Positions 1 through 39,812 of a DNA stretch of 64,000 nucleotides are shown here, one piece after another (positions within the stretch are counted from its first letter, which is position 1; each line of letters begins with the position of its first letter). The notes below the pieces were generated by a model, which worked only from the letters and a program-made list of their open reading frames with translations, was not told where the DNA came from and searched no databases. Both the position numbers and the translations under genes were made by a program. Origin of the DNA: Carposina sasakii (Eukaryota; Arthropoda; Insecta; Lepidoptera; Carposinidae); NCBI GenBank assembly GCA_014607495.2, contig CP053169.1, positions 8,804,001-8,868,000 on the forward strand. The letters are read 5' to 3'.

Positions 1-1235
1 GAACTGAATAAAACTAGTTCCAAGCAGTTCAAACGTTCAAACATAACCTACAAGTCTTTAAGTGTACTTAATGCAACGAAGGTATTTTAATAAGACTCAC
101 AAATGAGCAAACTTCGGTCGCTAATTGCTGTAATATCTAGCTGGAAATAGATCTTTAAGTGTTATATGAAACTTTGTTAAGGTTCCGTCTGACATACATA
201 TCATACACTAGCTAGGTCAATTTAACTTAAAAATTGTTTGAAAAGGGTTAACAAAGTGTGCTTAAAATTTTAGAATATAAGAATCGAAAAAGAGATGAAA
301 AAAGTTTTTATAAACTCCATTCGTAACTTAAATGTTGCATGGACCACTCAAACAAATGCTAATCTGACCGAAGCTCAAATAAAAGCTATCTTCTAACGGA
401 TCCGCAAAGTTTTAAACTACCCGAATTTCAGCGACATTTCACTTCGACAACTTTGAAGTTTGAAAAACAGACGTTATCTCCGACTAATGAATCGTAATTG
501 GTTCAGTCTGAACGAATGGCTTTAAAAGTTGGTAACTCTTGGACGGAAGGGGTAATGGAAGGGCGGGGTGTGACGCTTCGTGGCTTACTCTAGAAATACT
601 AGAGAAAGCCAGTATTTAAAAATACTGCATCAAAATCCGTTGCGTAGTTTTTAAGATCTAAGCAAAGACAGCGGGACAACTTTGATTTATAATATTTCTT
701 TCTTTCTATTTATAGTGACTATTATATACGAGTACGAGACATATAGCTATTCACCATAGCTTTCAAGTGCACAAAGACGAGATTATCTCACAAAGAGAGA
801 TAATTTCTTCCAGTAAGCTATTAAAAAACAAAGAACAATGAAATTTTTAAACAAAACCCTTTGTAATACTGTTTTAAAATCGTGCTTACACATAAAAGAT
901 ATAATAAGAATGATTTATCAAACGAAAGATTATTAAAATTCAATTTGTCTTTCTACAAAGACTTTTAAAGGTAATTTGTAAAGTGTCAGTTTTAAAGAAG
1001 GTATAATAGGTAAAAGTACAATAGACAGACCCTAGGTCTAGAAGATTTCTAAATTCTAGAATTTATTTGAAAAAATACTAAGTTGATATCACTTTCCACG
1101 AGAAATAATTGGCTTTTTTATGTACCTATAGATACGCGTACATACAAAGTTACTAAGCTGAAGTAAGGGGTGGGTCTATCGCCGCCTTTCGTGCACAAAT
1201 ATAACAATTTAGCCACCGGTAACTAATCGAATAGG

Positions 1236-1340
1236 AAATGTTACCAAATAGATATTTAATCTTCTTATGCCAAAACGGTTATATTTGGGCTATCCTCATA
1301 GCATTTCGCATATCATACGCCTTTTATTACACCTTGTATA
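1236..1340 (+). repeat. Decayed family A hairpin end
   Basis: TTGGGCTATCCTCATAGCAT, CATATCATACGCCTTTTATT and an ACACCTTGTATA end. Confidence 0.45.
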
Positions 1341-2342
1341 GTAGGTAGTATACAACTACGGGCAAGTGAGATTGAGTTAAAATCACCAACTTTTTTGCGA
1401 AAATTGCCTTTTTATTTAAATTACTGAGAAATACACGACTGCGTAAAAATTTTGACCTACTCTAACTACTCATGACAAATCTAACGATACCTCTTAAGCT
1501 TAAATTATACCAAGCCTTTAAGGCTCAAGCTAGAGCACGCCAAAGAAAAATACATACCTACACTCGAAAAATATAACCCTACCTTTGGCGTAGTCGGGTA
1601 AAAAAACAACTCGTTAGCCATACATAACCATAGGAATTTTTATTTCACGTAAAAACTAGATGAAGTGTCGAACGATAGCCAGTAGTTTAGCGTTTGTTCT
1701 ATAAAAAGCGCGGCAAAATCTGCGTGTTTTATTTTTCAAAATGGCGGAAATTTTTCACGCCCCATTCTGTCTATTCCGTGAATTTATATGATGCAGATGA
1801 ATTTGCACATATGTAGGTACTGCGGTGAATTTTAGGATAGGTTGTGAATTTTTTACTGAACTGTGAATTCGAGGAAGTATTACTTTGTTTCAGGTTATTG
1901 TGTCTTAAAAATATGATACAGTCTCATGCAGTGCCATCTCTGTTATTTAGTTAAAATTTAATAAGAGGAACGGAGTATTTAATAATAGGTAGCGTAGGTA
2001 GTAAATTTTTTATAATTTATGTTTTAAAAAAGTTTAAAATGGCTACTTTATTACAAGAGGTTTCATCTCTAAAGCTCGGTCCTGACCAACGTTACGCGGT
2101 GTAATGTTACATGTTACACGGCGAGCATTCATGTTGTCAGTAGGTACGTGGTGCTAAACGGGGAAATCAGCGAGCAACGAGCCGCTTTTACATAAATTTT
2201 GATATGCTCGCTATAAATGTTTTACACGCGATGTCGCCTATATGAGCCAGCTTTAACAATACGATATGTTACACGTCGTTATAGATTTACACAATACATA
2301 TAAATCGTCGCATTGTGACAATTTGTAGTAGTTTTGTGAAAG

Positions 2343-2412
2343 AGCTAGATAATATACACTAATATAGCTAGATAATAGACACTAACATAGCTAGATAACA
2401 CTAACATAGGTA
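2343..2412. repeat. Short tandem repeat
   Basis: GCTAGATAATA and ACTAATATA-type units, about 24 bp, three copies. Confidence 0.6.
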
Positions 2413-2927
2413 ACTAACCACAGTTTAAATGTACAGTTAATGAATAAGTCTCCATCTGTTTAACGGAGGACGTAAGTAGAATGGAGCTATAGTAACTGTT
2501 GCAATAATTGCAAGTAGTTACAAGAGTTACAACTCAATTTCTTGTAATTTATTGTAGTCATAGTCATAGGGAGTTTAAGTGTGTTATGTTACGCGTAGTT
2601 TTTGTCCTAAATCAAATTTCTGTGGGATTTTGGTGTGACTAGAGAAATTCTGATTTAGTCATAAAAAATGATATTTGTCCAAAATAGTCTTTATATGAGT
2701 TGAAATAGCTACTTACTGTAAAAGTATTTAAACTATCAGTTAGGCAGAATATTAGGTAGGCCTACGCTAACAAACAAAATTGCTATAAATTAACAAAAAT
2801 GCTTTCTTGTAAGGACTTAAACTTATCCAATGTAGCATAATTTCGCATTCACTTTATCATCGTGCCCTAATTAATATCGTCCAAGTGGTCATACTCTATC
2901 ACGTCATCTAAAGCAAAGGCTTCCTAC

Positions 2928-3044
2928 TGGGCGTTTTTCTACTAGACGACCACGGCTTTTTCGGAAGCAAGAATGTATTAGATAGTCCCCTACCTACTAG
3001 ATGACGAAATGTCGTGGTCGTGTCGTCAGTGGAAAAACGCCCAT
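2928..3044. mobile_element. Hairpin MITE, about 117 bp
   Basis: TGGGCGTTTTTCTACTAGAC at the left is the near-complement of the right end (GGAAAAACGCCCA); inner GACCACGGC and GTGGTCGTGTC pair as well. Confidence 0.65.
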
Positions 3045-4239
3045 TAGCGGAAATATTACGAGGTCAACTTCTACTGTCAAATGATCACACTTAGCCCATT
3101 CCGTTTAACTTCCCTCCTTGCTGTAGCAACGGTAAACTATTGTCTCCGTTCCGTCGCAGTGCAGCGCTACAGCGCTGAGCAATTAGTTTATTTGTTAAAT
3201 AGCCAGCGCTTCACTGCTTGTTAGATTAGGATTGAGCACACTGAGGGTACAAGTACTAGAAAATTCTGTTTATTTTTTGAATGTATGAAACCTATACGGT
3301 CTGTGTGTGTTACTGGTGTTAATTTTTTTTTTCTTAAATGCATGTTTTTATAATTACTTATTTATATTGTTTTTTGTAAATGTTAATATAAAACCATAGT
3401 ATGAAACACTTGCCTATTTTTGGCACTGGTATACACGCTTTACCCGACTCTATACAAAATTAAACCAGTACATGTAACCTGTGTATTAAGGACAATACCA
3501 GGGCACTAGTGGTCCAGCACTTTTGGTTTAGGGCCTAACTCATTAGACGACTGGTTAGCGCCACCACCGTGGTGTCTTGAGCTACCAACATTTGATGGCC
3601 ACCTAAACACATTATGGCATGATGATTATGATGTAGGTAATTAGAAAAACGGCACATGTTTGCTAAATACATACAAGTTGGCTATTCAAGTATTAAAGTC
3701 GACATGTGGAATAGAGTTACAGCGAGTAAGCTTCTAGCAATAGTTTAGTCCCTTTTTATAAGAAATTTTCCCAGCTTATTTAACATTTGTATAACTACCC
3801 GCAATATCTAGGCAGCATTATACTCTAGATTTAAGATGCTGTAAAGTTTATAAAATTATGGCAATGGTTCGGCTAACTTAACTCTGCAAGTCCTATGTAG
3901 GTATAGCTGAATGTATATTGTTGGTGACGCGTTTGGTGACGTCACCACTGTACCCTAATGAGACTACCCTCTGAGGACAATAGCACTACCGGTCTAGAGC
4001 TTTTAGTTTAATTTCGTTATGCTCTCTTTTCCGGAACGCAGACTTGTGGAGATTGTACTGGCATTTAATGTTGTTCTGTATTCAAAATTTAATTTCGAAA
4101 CGGTTTCGGATTTCGGTATGCAAAACTACTTGGAATAAATATTTCATTATTATTGCTTGCACTTATATATAATATGTAACTGTAAATAATATTTACTGCA
4201 AGCGGTAGAATAGTTACTGCAAAGTTTTGATGAACATCA

Positions 4240-4745
4240 ACCGCATCTTCTTCCGTGTATATCATGGGTGGCCAACCGGTCGATCGCGATCGACTGGTCG
4301 ATCGCGTATATTAGTTCAATCGATCGTGGCAAAGCAAAAAAAAATACGTGGAACAGACTGCGCAACCACTGCGCGCTGTGTTGTGAATTTATTTAAAGGT
4401 TTTTTTTAATAAAAAAAATATTATAAAATTATTAATAAAGAAATTGAAAAAAATCCTCACCTATTTGCGTAGGTACTGAATTATGCCGTTTCATTTTTAA
4501 GTTTGTAATTGGTAGATCGCATAGGGTGCCGTCAGTGAACAGTAGATCTTGGGTCTAACCAAGTTGGCCACCCCTGGTGTATATCGTATGAGTGGACTAA
4601 GGAAGTCAAAGGGCGTTCTCTCAGGCGATGAGCTTAGCTTGCCATTGATCTTTTACCTCTAAGCCCTCAGTGCTAAACTATTGGATCTCCTTTATGATGC
4701 TGCAGTTCTGACTCCACCAATTTAGAGAATACAGCTTTGTGTATG
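4240..4745 (+). repeat. SINE-like repeat (family D), split by a hAT-type MITE
   Basis: Matches other copies in the window with the pattern CATCTCC..GTCGTAAGAGTCGAC..TCTCAGGCGATGAGCTAGC..CTCCTTTATGATC. The MITE at 4263-4576 interrupts it at a GTGTATAT target. It ends about 38 bases before the acceptor of exon 1. Confidence 0.65.
4263..4576. mobile_element. hAT-type MITE with 8-bp target duplication
   Basis: 314 bp with imperfect inverted ends CA(T/G)GGGTGGCCAAC. GTGTATAT is duplicated at both sides (4255-4262 and 4577-4584). End sequence and 8-bp duplication are the hAT pattern. No transposase. Interior has GATCGATCG-type palindromes. Confidence 0.8.
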
Positions 4746-4783
4746 TATATACATCTTTATATATGTATGATGCTCTTCACCAG

Positions 4784-33304
<28,521 letters not shown>

Positions 33305-33728
33305 AATTAATTTATCTTTTGTGACAAACATAAAGGGAATCTTTGATAATTTTATCTGTAATTTGAGAAGTTTATTTTAATTAGTAGGTATCTGTACTTC
33401 AGAATTAATTAAGTTATTGCGTTTTTGAGGATTTGTATTTTAAACTTTTTGTATTTTTCGTGTGTTCAATTAATTTAATGGTTCGATATTTGTTTTGATT
33501 TATATGACTGGTTTTATGTGAAGGGATTTATTAAGTTTTATGTGATTTTTAATGGATTTTTAAATGATATTTTAAAATAAATTAAACAATGTATTTTGTA
33601 CTATAAAGTGGCCGTATTTTTATGCAATTACTTAGTGATTAGGATAAATTTTATTATTCTAGATTTAGTTCGTAAGTTTGTTAGTTTATTAAATTAAGGA
33701 TTGTCATAAGACGCCAGTACCAAATAAA
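33305..33728 (+). promoter_or_regulatory. FASN: FASN 3' untranslated region with two poly(A) signals
   Basis: AT-rich sequence directly after the stop. Canonical AATAAA hexamers lie at 33576-33581 and 33723-33728. Which is used cannot be told from sequence. No repeat interrupts this stretch. Confidence 0.6.
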
Positions 33729-34075
33729 TATTCATTAAGTAAGAATTATTATTGTTAATTTTCAAGTCTGTGTGTCGTTTTTCAAATATATTTTTCATTG
33801 TACTTAGTTATTTGGTGAATGTGTATTTAGTAATTACAATTTTAACTTATTTAAAACATAACCTAAGTGTTTAGGTAAGGGTATTATGGGACTAATGGGA
33901 CTGCATATTAAATTATTTTTATACTTTAAACATTTTTTATTCCCCTTTATTAAATAATTAGGTACTCTTTTCAAGATTTATCCTTTTCCTTGTTTTTAAG
34001 AAGCGAGGCTTTATATCTCTTAAAAAATATATAGTTCTTACTATTTGTATGTTATTTGTACTACGTGTATTCTGT

Positions 34076-34342
34076 ATACAGGGTGTAACAAAAAGGGTAT
34101 GTTAAGCGAGAAGTTATGTAAATAGCCCAATGTAAAGAACCTATCCATAAAATTTGAGACTCGAAATCACATGTTTATTTTTCCAGATAGTATGGAGAAT
34201 TTTTAAATATCTCAGGAATTTTCATACAATCTTGAAAAATAAACATGTGATTTCGAGTCTCAAATTTTGTGGATAGGTTCTCGACAGTGAGCTATTTACG
34301 TAGCTTTTCGCTTAACATACCCTTTTTGTTACATCCTGTATA
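34076..34342. mobile_element. Family A hairpin MITE, complete
   Basis: Ends ACAGGGTGTAACAAAAAGGG and inverse with a slight change (CATCCTGTATA). Arms of about 110 bp. First repeat downstream of the FASN gene. Confidence 0.8.
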
Positions 34343-34709
34343 TCATAGCGTCGATATGCGAAACCACAAGCGCTTACGCACGCATCAGAACAACAACGTC
34401 GAGAGAATCAGGTGATTTATATCTTAAATAAGGGCTCTACCTCATTAAAACATCGCGACACTGCTGGTAAGGCTTTAAAAGCCTCTGAAAAACATACATA
34501 TGGGTCTATCAGTATTATTACAAAATAAATTAAACGTAGTTAGCTATAACATTGCCTAATCAATAAAAATATATATTCCATATCTACATATATGTTGCTG
34601 TCAAATTAAATTTCTAAATCTATTTTGTAGACGAGATTTTGCAATAACACAGATTATCGCGAGATATTATTACTTTTTGGAAAAACAATAGAAAAGTACC
34701 TATAAAGGT

Positions 34710-35352
34710 GGGTTCCCACGGTGCGTGATATTACGGACGGACGCGCACCAGCCCGCACGACACGCACCGTGGGAAGGGGTCGTCCGCGGTAATTGCAGAC
34801 ATTTCCGTAGCGGGCAGCGTAGAGGAATAAGATGTCATAGAGTGCTAATGTCATACTAACTGTTTCGATGCACCATTAGACTTTTCGGTGCCTCACAATT
34901 CCAGACCTTGACTAGATTCTATTAGTGTAATGTATAGTAATGTACTACATTAGTACTCATATTGTAACGTATAGTAATGCAATCTAAGTGTCAAGGACTG
35001 GAATTGTGAGGCACCGAAGTGTCTAATGGTGCATCGAAACAGTTAGTATGACACTTAGATGAATTATAACTAGATTCAGTGACAGCGCTCAAAAAATGGC
35101 ACGACAAATAGCTACTCAAATGTATGGCTGGGCATCTATTGTCATAAATTGATACAAGCAAAGTCGAGTCTTATGTTAACTACATAAGATTCAAGTTTAA
35201 AAATCTGGTCTTATGCAGTTATTACGTTTATATAGATTAACTCGTGCCACTTTTTATAAAGATTTCATTATGAAACCCCGCGTCTACCTATAATCACGTC
35301 ACTGGTATGACATAAGCACTCTATGTCTACATCTTATACCTCTATGGTAGCG
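34710..35352. repeat. Nested inverted-repeat block
   Basis: Three hairpins: 34712-34776 (TTCCCACGGTGCGTG and its inverse); 34845-34915 against 35000-35065, with arms of about 65 bp around GCACCATTAGAC and GGTGCCTCACAATTCCAG; and an outer pair 34822-34855 against 35306-35350 (CATAGAGTGC). Looks like one MITE inserted in another; no coding capacity. Confidence 0.6.
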
Positions 35353-36712
35353 GTGCCACCCTCAGGTGCAACCGATCCGTGGCGAGAAATCTTGTCATAA
35401 ACTATATTTAGGAAATCTTTATTAAAGCATAAGAATAATAATAAATAAGTAAAAAGCCTAATGAATTAAGTCCGACTTATAAAGGAAACAACAAACACCA
35501 AAAACCTGCATATCTGACTATTTTCTTAATAAAAAAAAACAAAATATCTTTTTATTAATAAAAATATTAAAATGAGAGGACAAGCCCTTTAGCATTTTAT
35601 GCTAGGTATGCTAGTACGATAACTCCCTAGTGGGAATTAAACAATTCATAATTTCTACAGGGATGGCATTAATTATCATTATCAGAGTGTCTCAGACCGG
35701 GATTTCTCGAACTCGGTAAATTTGGATATTAATATTATATTGAATAACCGTAGGACAATCATAAATATCTTACGTTGTCGTCACACAAGCGAAAACCTAT
35801 AGATATATGTTTTACAGCCACTTTCAATATTTTACATAAGTATTACGTAGGTATGTCAGATTAAATCTTCAATTGTTTTCATACAAAATGCTAGATTCTG
35901 TTTGATCTCTCGTATTGAAATTAGCCGTAAGAGAGAGCCGTTTTTAATGATCGAGATTAATGGCTTTTCTAAAAATATTTTTGAAATATAAAATCTATAC
36001 TTTTTCTAATGCAAGCATTGTGTTCTATATTTTATAACTGGTATATAATATAAATATTTCCAATCGCCGTTATAGTAGATATACAAGCCAAAATTATTGT
36101 TTTTACTTTTGAATTAAGAACATTATAGATACCACGGGTATATTATTATTTGTAATTAGGTATTTCCTTGACGATATTCTAGCAAATCTATGACTAGGGA
36201 ATGCAATCTGGTTCCCGCGAGATCATTTCTCGCCAATATTGCAATTGGCGAGATTAAATACCTTTACAAGCATAGAAAAAAGTTTGCCGGAGCCCAAAAA
36301 AACGATATCAGATTCACATTTCAATGTTTAATTACATTGCAGCAATTCCATTAAACTTTGTGAATTGAAAATGCTTGCCATAAGTAATGAAGTAGAAAGC
36401 TCTCTACCTACCTATTAATAACATCTTTGAGCGAGAGCTCCTTGTCTATGATTTCTATAAACCGCCTAAACATACAGGGCGAATGTGAAGTGCGATGTTG
36501 ACAAGAACGTACGTCAACGCGTACCTATTCTGTTTACATAATTAATACCCGCAGTGCCAGCGTCTGATGATTTATACAGGCTGCTGAAAGGTGCCAGTCT
36601 TTTCATTTGAGTGCTTGTTAAGGGTATGCAGCTTGGGTATTTAATTACAATAGAAAATTAGAAAGATGTCAAATATTGCTATGTCCGACCGATTTCGATC
36701 ATGGCGACCGCT
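35353..36712. other. Intergenic, nothing recognised
   Basis: AT-rich sequence between the inverted-repeat block and the LINE fragment. No frame longer than 60 codons and no repeat shared with other parts of the window. Confidence 0.5.
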
Positions 36713-37030
36713 TCAATTTGTCGTCTGTCGACGTCGTTCGTTTGCTCGCATGTGGCTTATGTAGCCAATCTTTCTTGTGAAGACCCTCGCATATTGCGGG
36801 CATGAGAGCACCCCATTGCTATAATAATATTGTATCTGCGCAGGTAGTCGCGCTTTAATTTGATCGCGTTTAGCATCAATCTCAGCGCAGCGAAGGACTT
36901 CATAGTCACGGACTTTTTTATCTGTAAAAGCCCTCCACCCCGGCCTCTTGGAGGCTTGTTGCTCCCACTGAGATGAGAAGGCTCTACGCCGCACTTCTTC
37001 ATGTGCCGCTTCAGCACATCTTCAAACTTG
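36713..37030 (-). pseudogene. LINE ORF C-terminal fragment with a zinc-finger-like end
   Basis: Two overlapping frames (36713-36994 and 36757-37017) join near 36960 by one shift. They contain LKRHMKKCGVEPSH, QQASKRPGWRAFTDKKVRDY and CPQYARVFTRKIGYISHMRA. This is the C-terminal tail found after reverse transcriptase in lepidopteran LINEs. Confidence 0.6.
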
Positions 37031-37082
37031 AGGCGTTGCTATATGGTAGTAGGGAAGATCTATAAACAATAAGTATTAGCTT

Positions 37083-37380
37083 ATTGGTGAAAGTTGAATA
37101 ATTAGTGAAAGTTGAATAATTAGTGAAAGTTGAATAATTAGTGAAAGTTGAATAATTAGTCGGAAAGTTCTAGAGTGGATACCACGTATCGGCAAGCGCA
37201 GCGTGGGAAGGCCACCCGCGAGGATGACCTGGCCAAGGTTGCGGGCGTCGGTTGGATGCAGGCTGCTTCCGACCGGTCGGAGTGGAGGTTGTTGGGGGAG
37301 GCCTATGTTCAACAGTGGACTTCTCAGGGCTGTAAATGATGATGATGATGATGAATAATTAGTGAAAGTTGAATAATTAG
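37083..37380. repeat. 18-bp tandem repeat interrupted by an RTE LINE tail
   Basis: GAAAGTTGAATAATTAGT units occur four times at 37083-37160 and resume at 37353. The tail between them (about 37161-37352) is foreign. Confidence 0.7.
37161..37352 (+). pseudogene. RTE-type LINE C-terminal fragment
   Basis: One frame reads DDLAKVAGVGWMQAASDRS then WRLLGEAYVQQWTSQGC, the usual C-terminus of lepidopteran RTE-type endonuclease/reverse transcriptases, followed by a GATGATGATGATGA tail. Confidence 0.72.
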
Positions 37381-37534
37381 GAATATGCAGTTAAATGATA
37401 ATAATAATGTTTAAATCATGTAAATGTTAAATGTTTTTAAGGAGTGTAAATAGGGATAGATAGAATAACTCTGAACTTTTAAATAACTTGTTTTGGTTTT
37501 TGAATAGTCTTTGAATCATTATTTTTTCAAGTAT

Positions 37535-37672
37535 GTCCCTGTCACTACTACCCGAAACTTGTACATCTCAATTATACCCTTAAAATTGGTCAGAAGTGGC
37601 ACCATGTGATTCTATCGGCCCTTGGTGCTCTGCCTACACCGTAAGAGATAAAGGCGTGATTATATGTATGTA
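37535..37672 (+). repeat. SINE-like repeat, family E, 5' truncated
   Basis: CTGTCACTACTACCCGAAAC through GATAAAGGCGTGATTATATG and a short TATG end. Confidence 0.62.
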
Positions 37673-37673
37673 C

Positions 37674-37905
37674 TAGTGGACGCCCGCGACGCCGTCCGCG
37701 TGGACTGCAGAAAAAACAAAATGTCGAAATTATTCGGGATAAAAACATTTTCCCGGGATAAAAAGTAGCCTGTTAAGTGGGACCTGTCACAACATATTCC
37801 TGAAAACTGCATCGAAATCGGTCCAACCGTTTCTGAGATTAGCGTGCACAAACATCGATCCGTTACAATTTTATTATATGTATAGAATAGATATAGATAT
37901 ATACC
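37674..37905 (-). mobile_element. Non-autonomous Helitron-like element (Lep1-type)
   Basis: Begins ACTAGTGGACGCCCGCGA (its 3' end on the minus strand), then CTGCAGAAAAAACAAAATGT; ends near CGATCCGTTACAATTTTATT. Confidence 0.68.
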
Positions 37906-38435
37906 ATAAACGTCATTACTTTCCGTTTCTATCAAAACATACAAGACGACATGCGCTATTCCACTCAAATTCAATTCGTTTATAAAAAAATTCATATTCA
38001 GAATTTATAATCCGACATTTTTTTTTCTCTAGTACCTAGGTATTGAAAATGGCCGTCATTAATTATGTACACCTACCGTATAAATATAGCATTATATACA
38101 CCTGCTTTTAGCTTGCATCAAACCAAGCAAGTGTGCTAATTCGTAAAAATCTTAACCTGTTTTAGGTGAAATCAAAATTAACAATCCCAACCAGCCAGAG
38201 TGTCAGGAATCGTCTCTAATAACAGAAGAGAGATCCCTTAACACACGTTTAGTTAGGTTTGTACACGTCGCGGTTGCTCGCAAATAGCGGAGCCAACTAT
38301 TTGACTTACTCACGGAAACTCTCGCGGAACTCGGATTTGGTTGCGGACCTTAACAGAGTACGTTCCAAACTAGATTTGTTATCGTTACCAATCTTGATAG
38401 ATCGGTAATATTTATGGTTAAATACTTGGTTATTT
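37906..38435. other. Intergenic, nothing recognised
   Basis: AT-rich; the open frames here lack similarity to anything I know. Confidence 0.5.
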
Positions 38436-38707
38436 AGCCGCGTCACCACACAACCGGCAGAGTAAAATTCGTACCACCCCATGTCTGCCCGTGGGTATCG
38501 TACGAGGCGATTAAAGGTTTCCGGGAGGTGGGCAGCAGCGCCTCCCGTGTTGACAACATAGTCCAAAATACAAACTGCGGTCAACAACCCGCCTGCCCAG
38601 CGTGGTGACTATGGGCAAATACCCCCTATGGCTGTCTTGTGGCGTGCCTGGGGGAGCCCTACGTCCAGCAGTGGACTGCAATAGGCTGATGATGATGATG
38701 ATGATGA
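38436..38707 (-). repeat. Family C repeat (RTE-tail SINE-like)
   Basis: Full copy from CGGCAGAGTAAAATTCGTAC to AATAGGCTGATGATGATGAT. Confidence 0.72.
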
Positions 38708-38714
38708 CTTGGTT

Positions 38715-38795
38715 ATAGTTTCCCTGTGCAAATACGGGGCTTCACTACAATAAATCAGCTGCATCATCTTCCGTATGTGTCATAGGAGTCAACAT
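38715..38795 (+). repeat. Family D SINE fragment
   Basis: AATACGGGGCTTCACTACAA, CAGCTGCATCATCTTCCGTA and a degenerate GTCATAGGAGTC core. Confidence 0.5.
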
Positions 38796-39000
38796 TGGTA
38801 CGTCATACACCCGAGACCTTTACTGACAAACTGAACGCCGCCGATTAGAGTAACTACCTAATGAAACGCACCGCACTGCATTTATATCAGGGTCACCCAT
38901 TCCATCATTGAAGTACCTATCATTCTAACACCAAAGTCACAGTTTGTCAAATTTCCGGTACCTTCACAATATCATCATTTCAGCCATGAATATAGGCCTA

Positions 39001-39250
39001 TATGGGGTGTAACAGAAGGGGTAGGTATATAAAGCGAAAAGTATATAAAACCTCTATCTATAGAAAATTTTAGACTCTAAATCACAATATCTTTACTTTT
39101 CAAACTAGTATGGAGAACTACTTAGCAACTTTGGAATGATGATCATACTATCTTAAAAAAGATTTATTCCAAATTTTGTAGAAGGACATAGCAGGCTTTA
39201 TTTATGGCATTTTGCTCAACACATATATTTTATTTATTACAACCAGTATA
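39001..39250. repeat. Family A hairpin element, degenerate
   Basis: TATGGGGTGTAACAGAAGGG at the left, GTATGGAGAACTACTTAGCA in the centre and TTTTGCTCAACACATAT near the right end. Confidence 0.55.
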
Positions 39251-39559
39251 ATATCAATTTGTAGATCAAATACAAAACCATTTTTATCATTTAATAACTA
39301 AATCTGAAAGTGTATAAATTTCGAGAACCCGTAGTAACCCTACCAGTCTATTCTCAAAGCTGGCAGTGAGTGAGTCACGCTGCGCAAGGTGCGAGCCATT
39401 AACCGTGCCTCACTTGGCATACGAAGGTGGTCTTAATTAGGAAATACCGCTATTCAGACTCTGTTTCTACTGCTGAATAAACTGGCACAAGCTTACGTGA
39501 ACCTATTAATCTATTTCAAGGTTTCAAGTTACATAGCATTTGTAAAACCTCCTACTTAA

Positions 39560-39812
39560 TACATAATTATAAATACTTGTAAGTTTTAAGGATGTATGTA
39601 TGTTTGTTACTCTTTCACGCAAAAACTACTACTAAATGGATTTTGATGATATATTTTATATATCTTTTTTTTTCGTAATAATACAGCTTACATATCAGAA
39701 TAGCACATAGGCTATAATTCATTATCCTGGGAAAATATTTTTATCCCGGATAATGTCGACATTTTGTTTTTTCTGCAGTCCACGCGGACGAAGTCGCAAA
39801 CGTTCACTAGTA
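39560..39812 (+). mobile_element. Helitron-like element (Lep1-type), degenerate
   Basis: GTTTGTTACTCTTTCACGCA near the 5' side; TTATCCCGGATAA, TTTCTGCAGTCCACGCGGAC and a CACTAGTA end. Confidence 0.6.

Larger units (their letters stand above)
1..4239. other. FASN intron or upstream sequence with no recognised exon
   Basis: AT-rich DNA before the first visible exon. I searched for ketosynthase motifs (active-site Cys box, HGTG) and saw none, so the missing exons are probably upstream of base 1. Only the small repeats listed separately were found here. Confidence 0.6.

Noticed and set aside
1..4783. Upstream FASN exons with the ketosynthase cysteine
   Set aside because: No cysteine box or HGTG motif found with splice sites; exons are assumed to lie outside the window.
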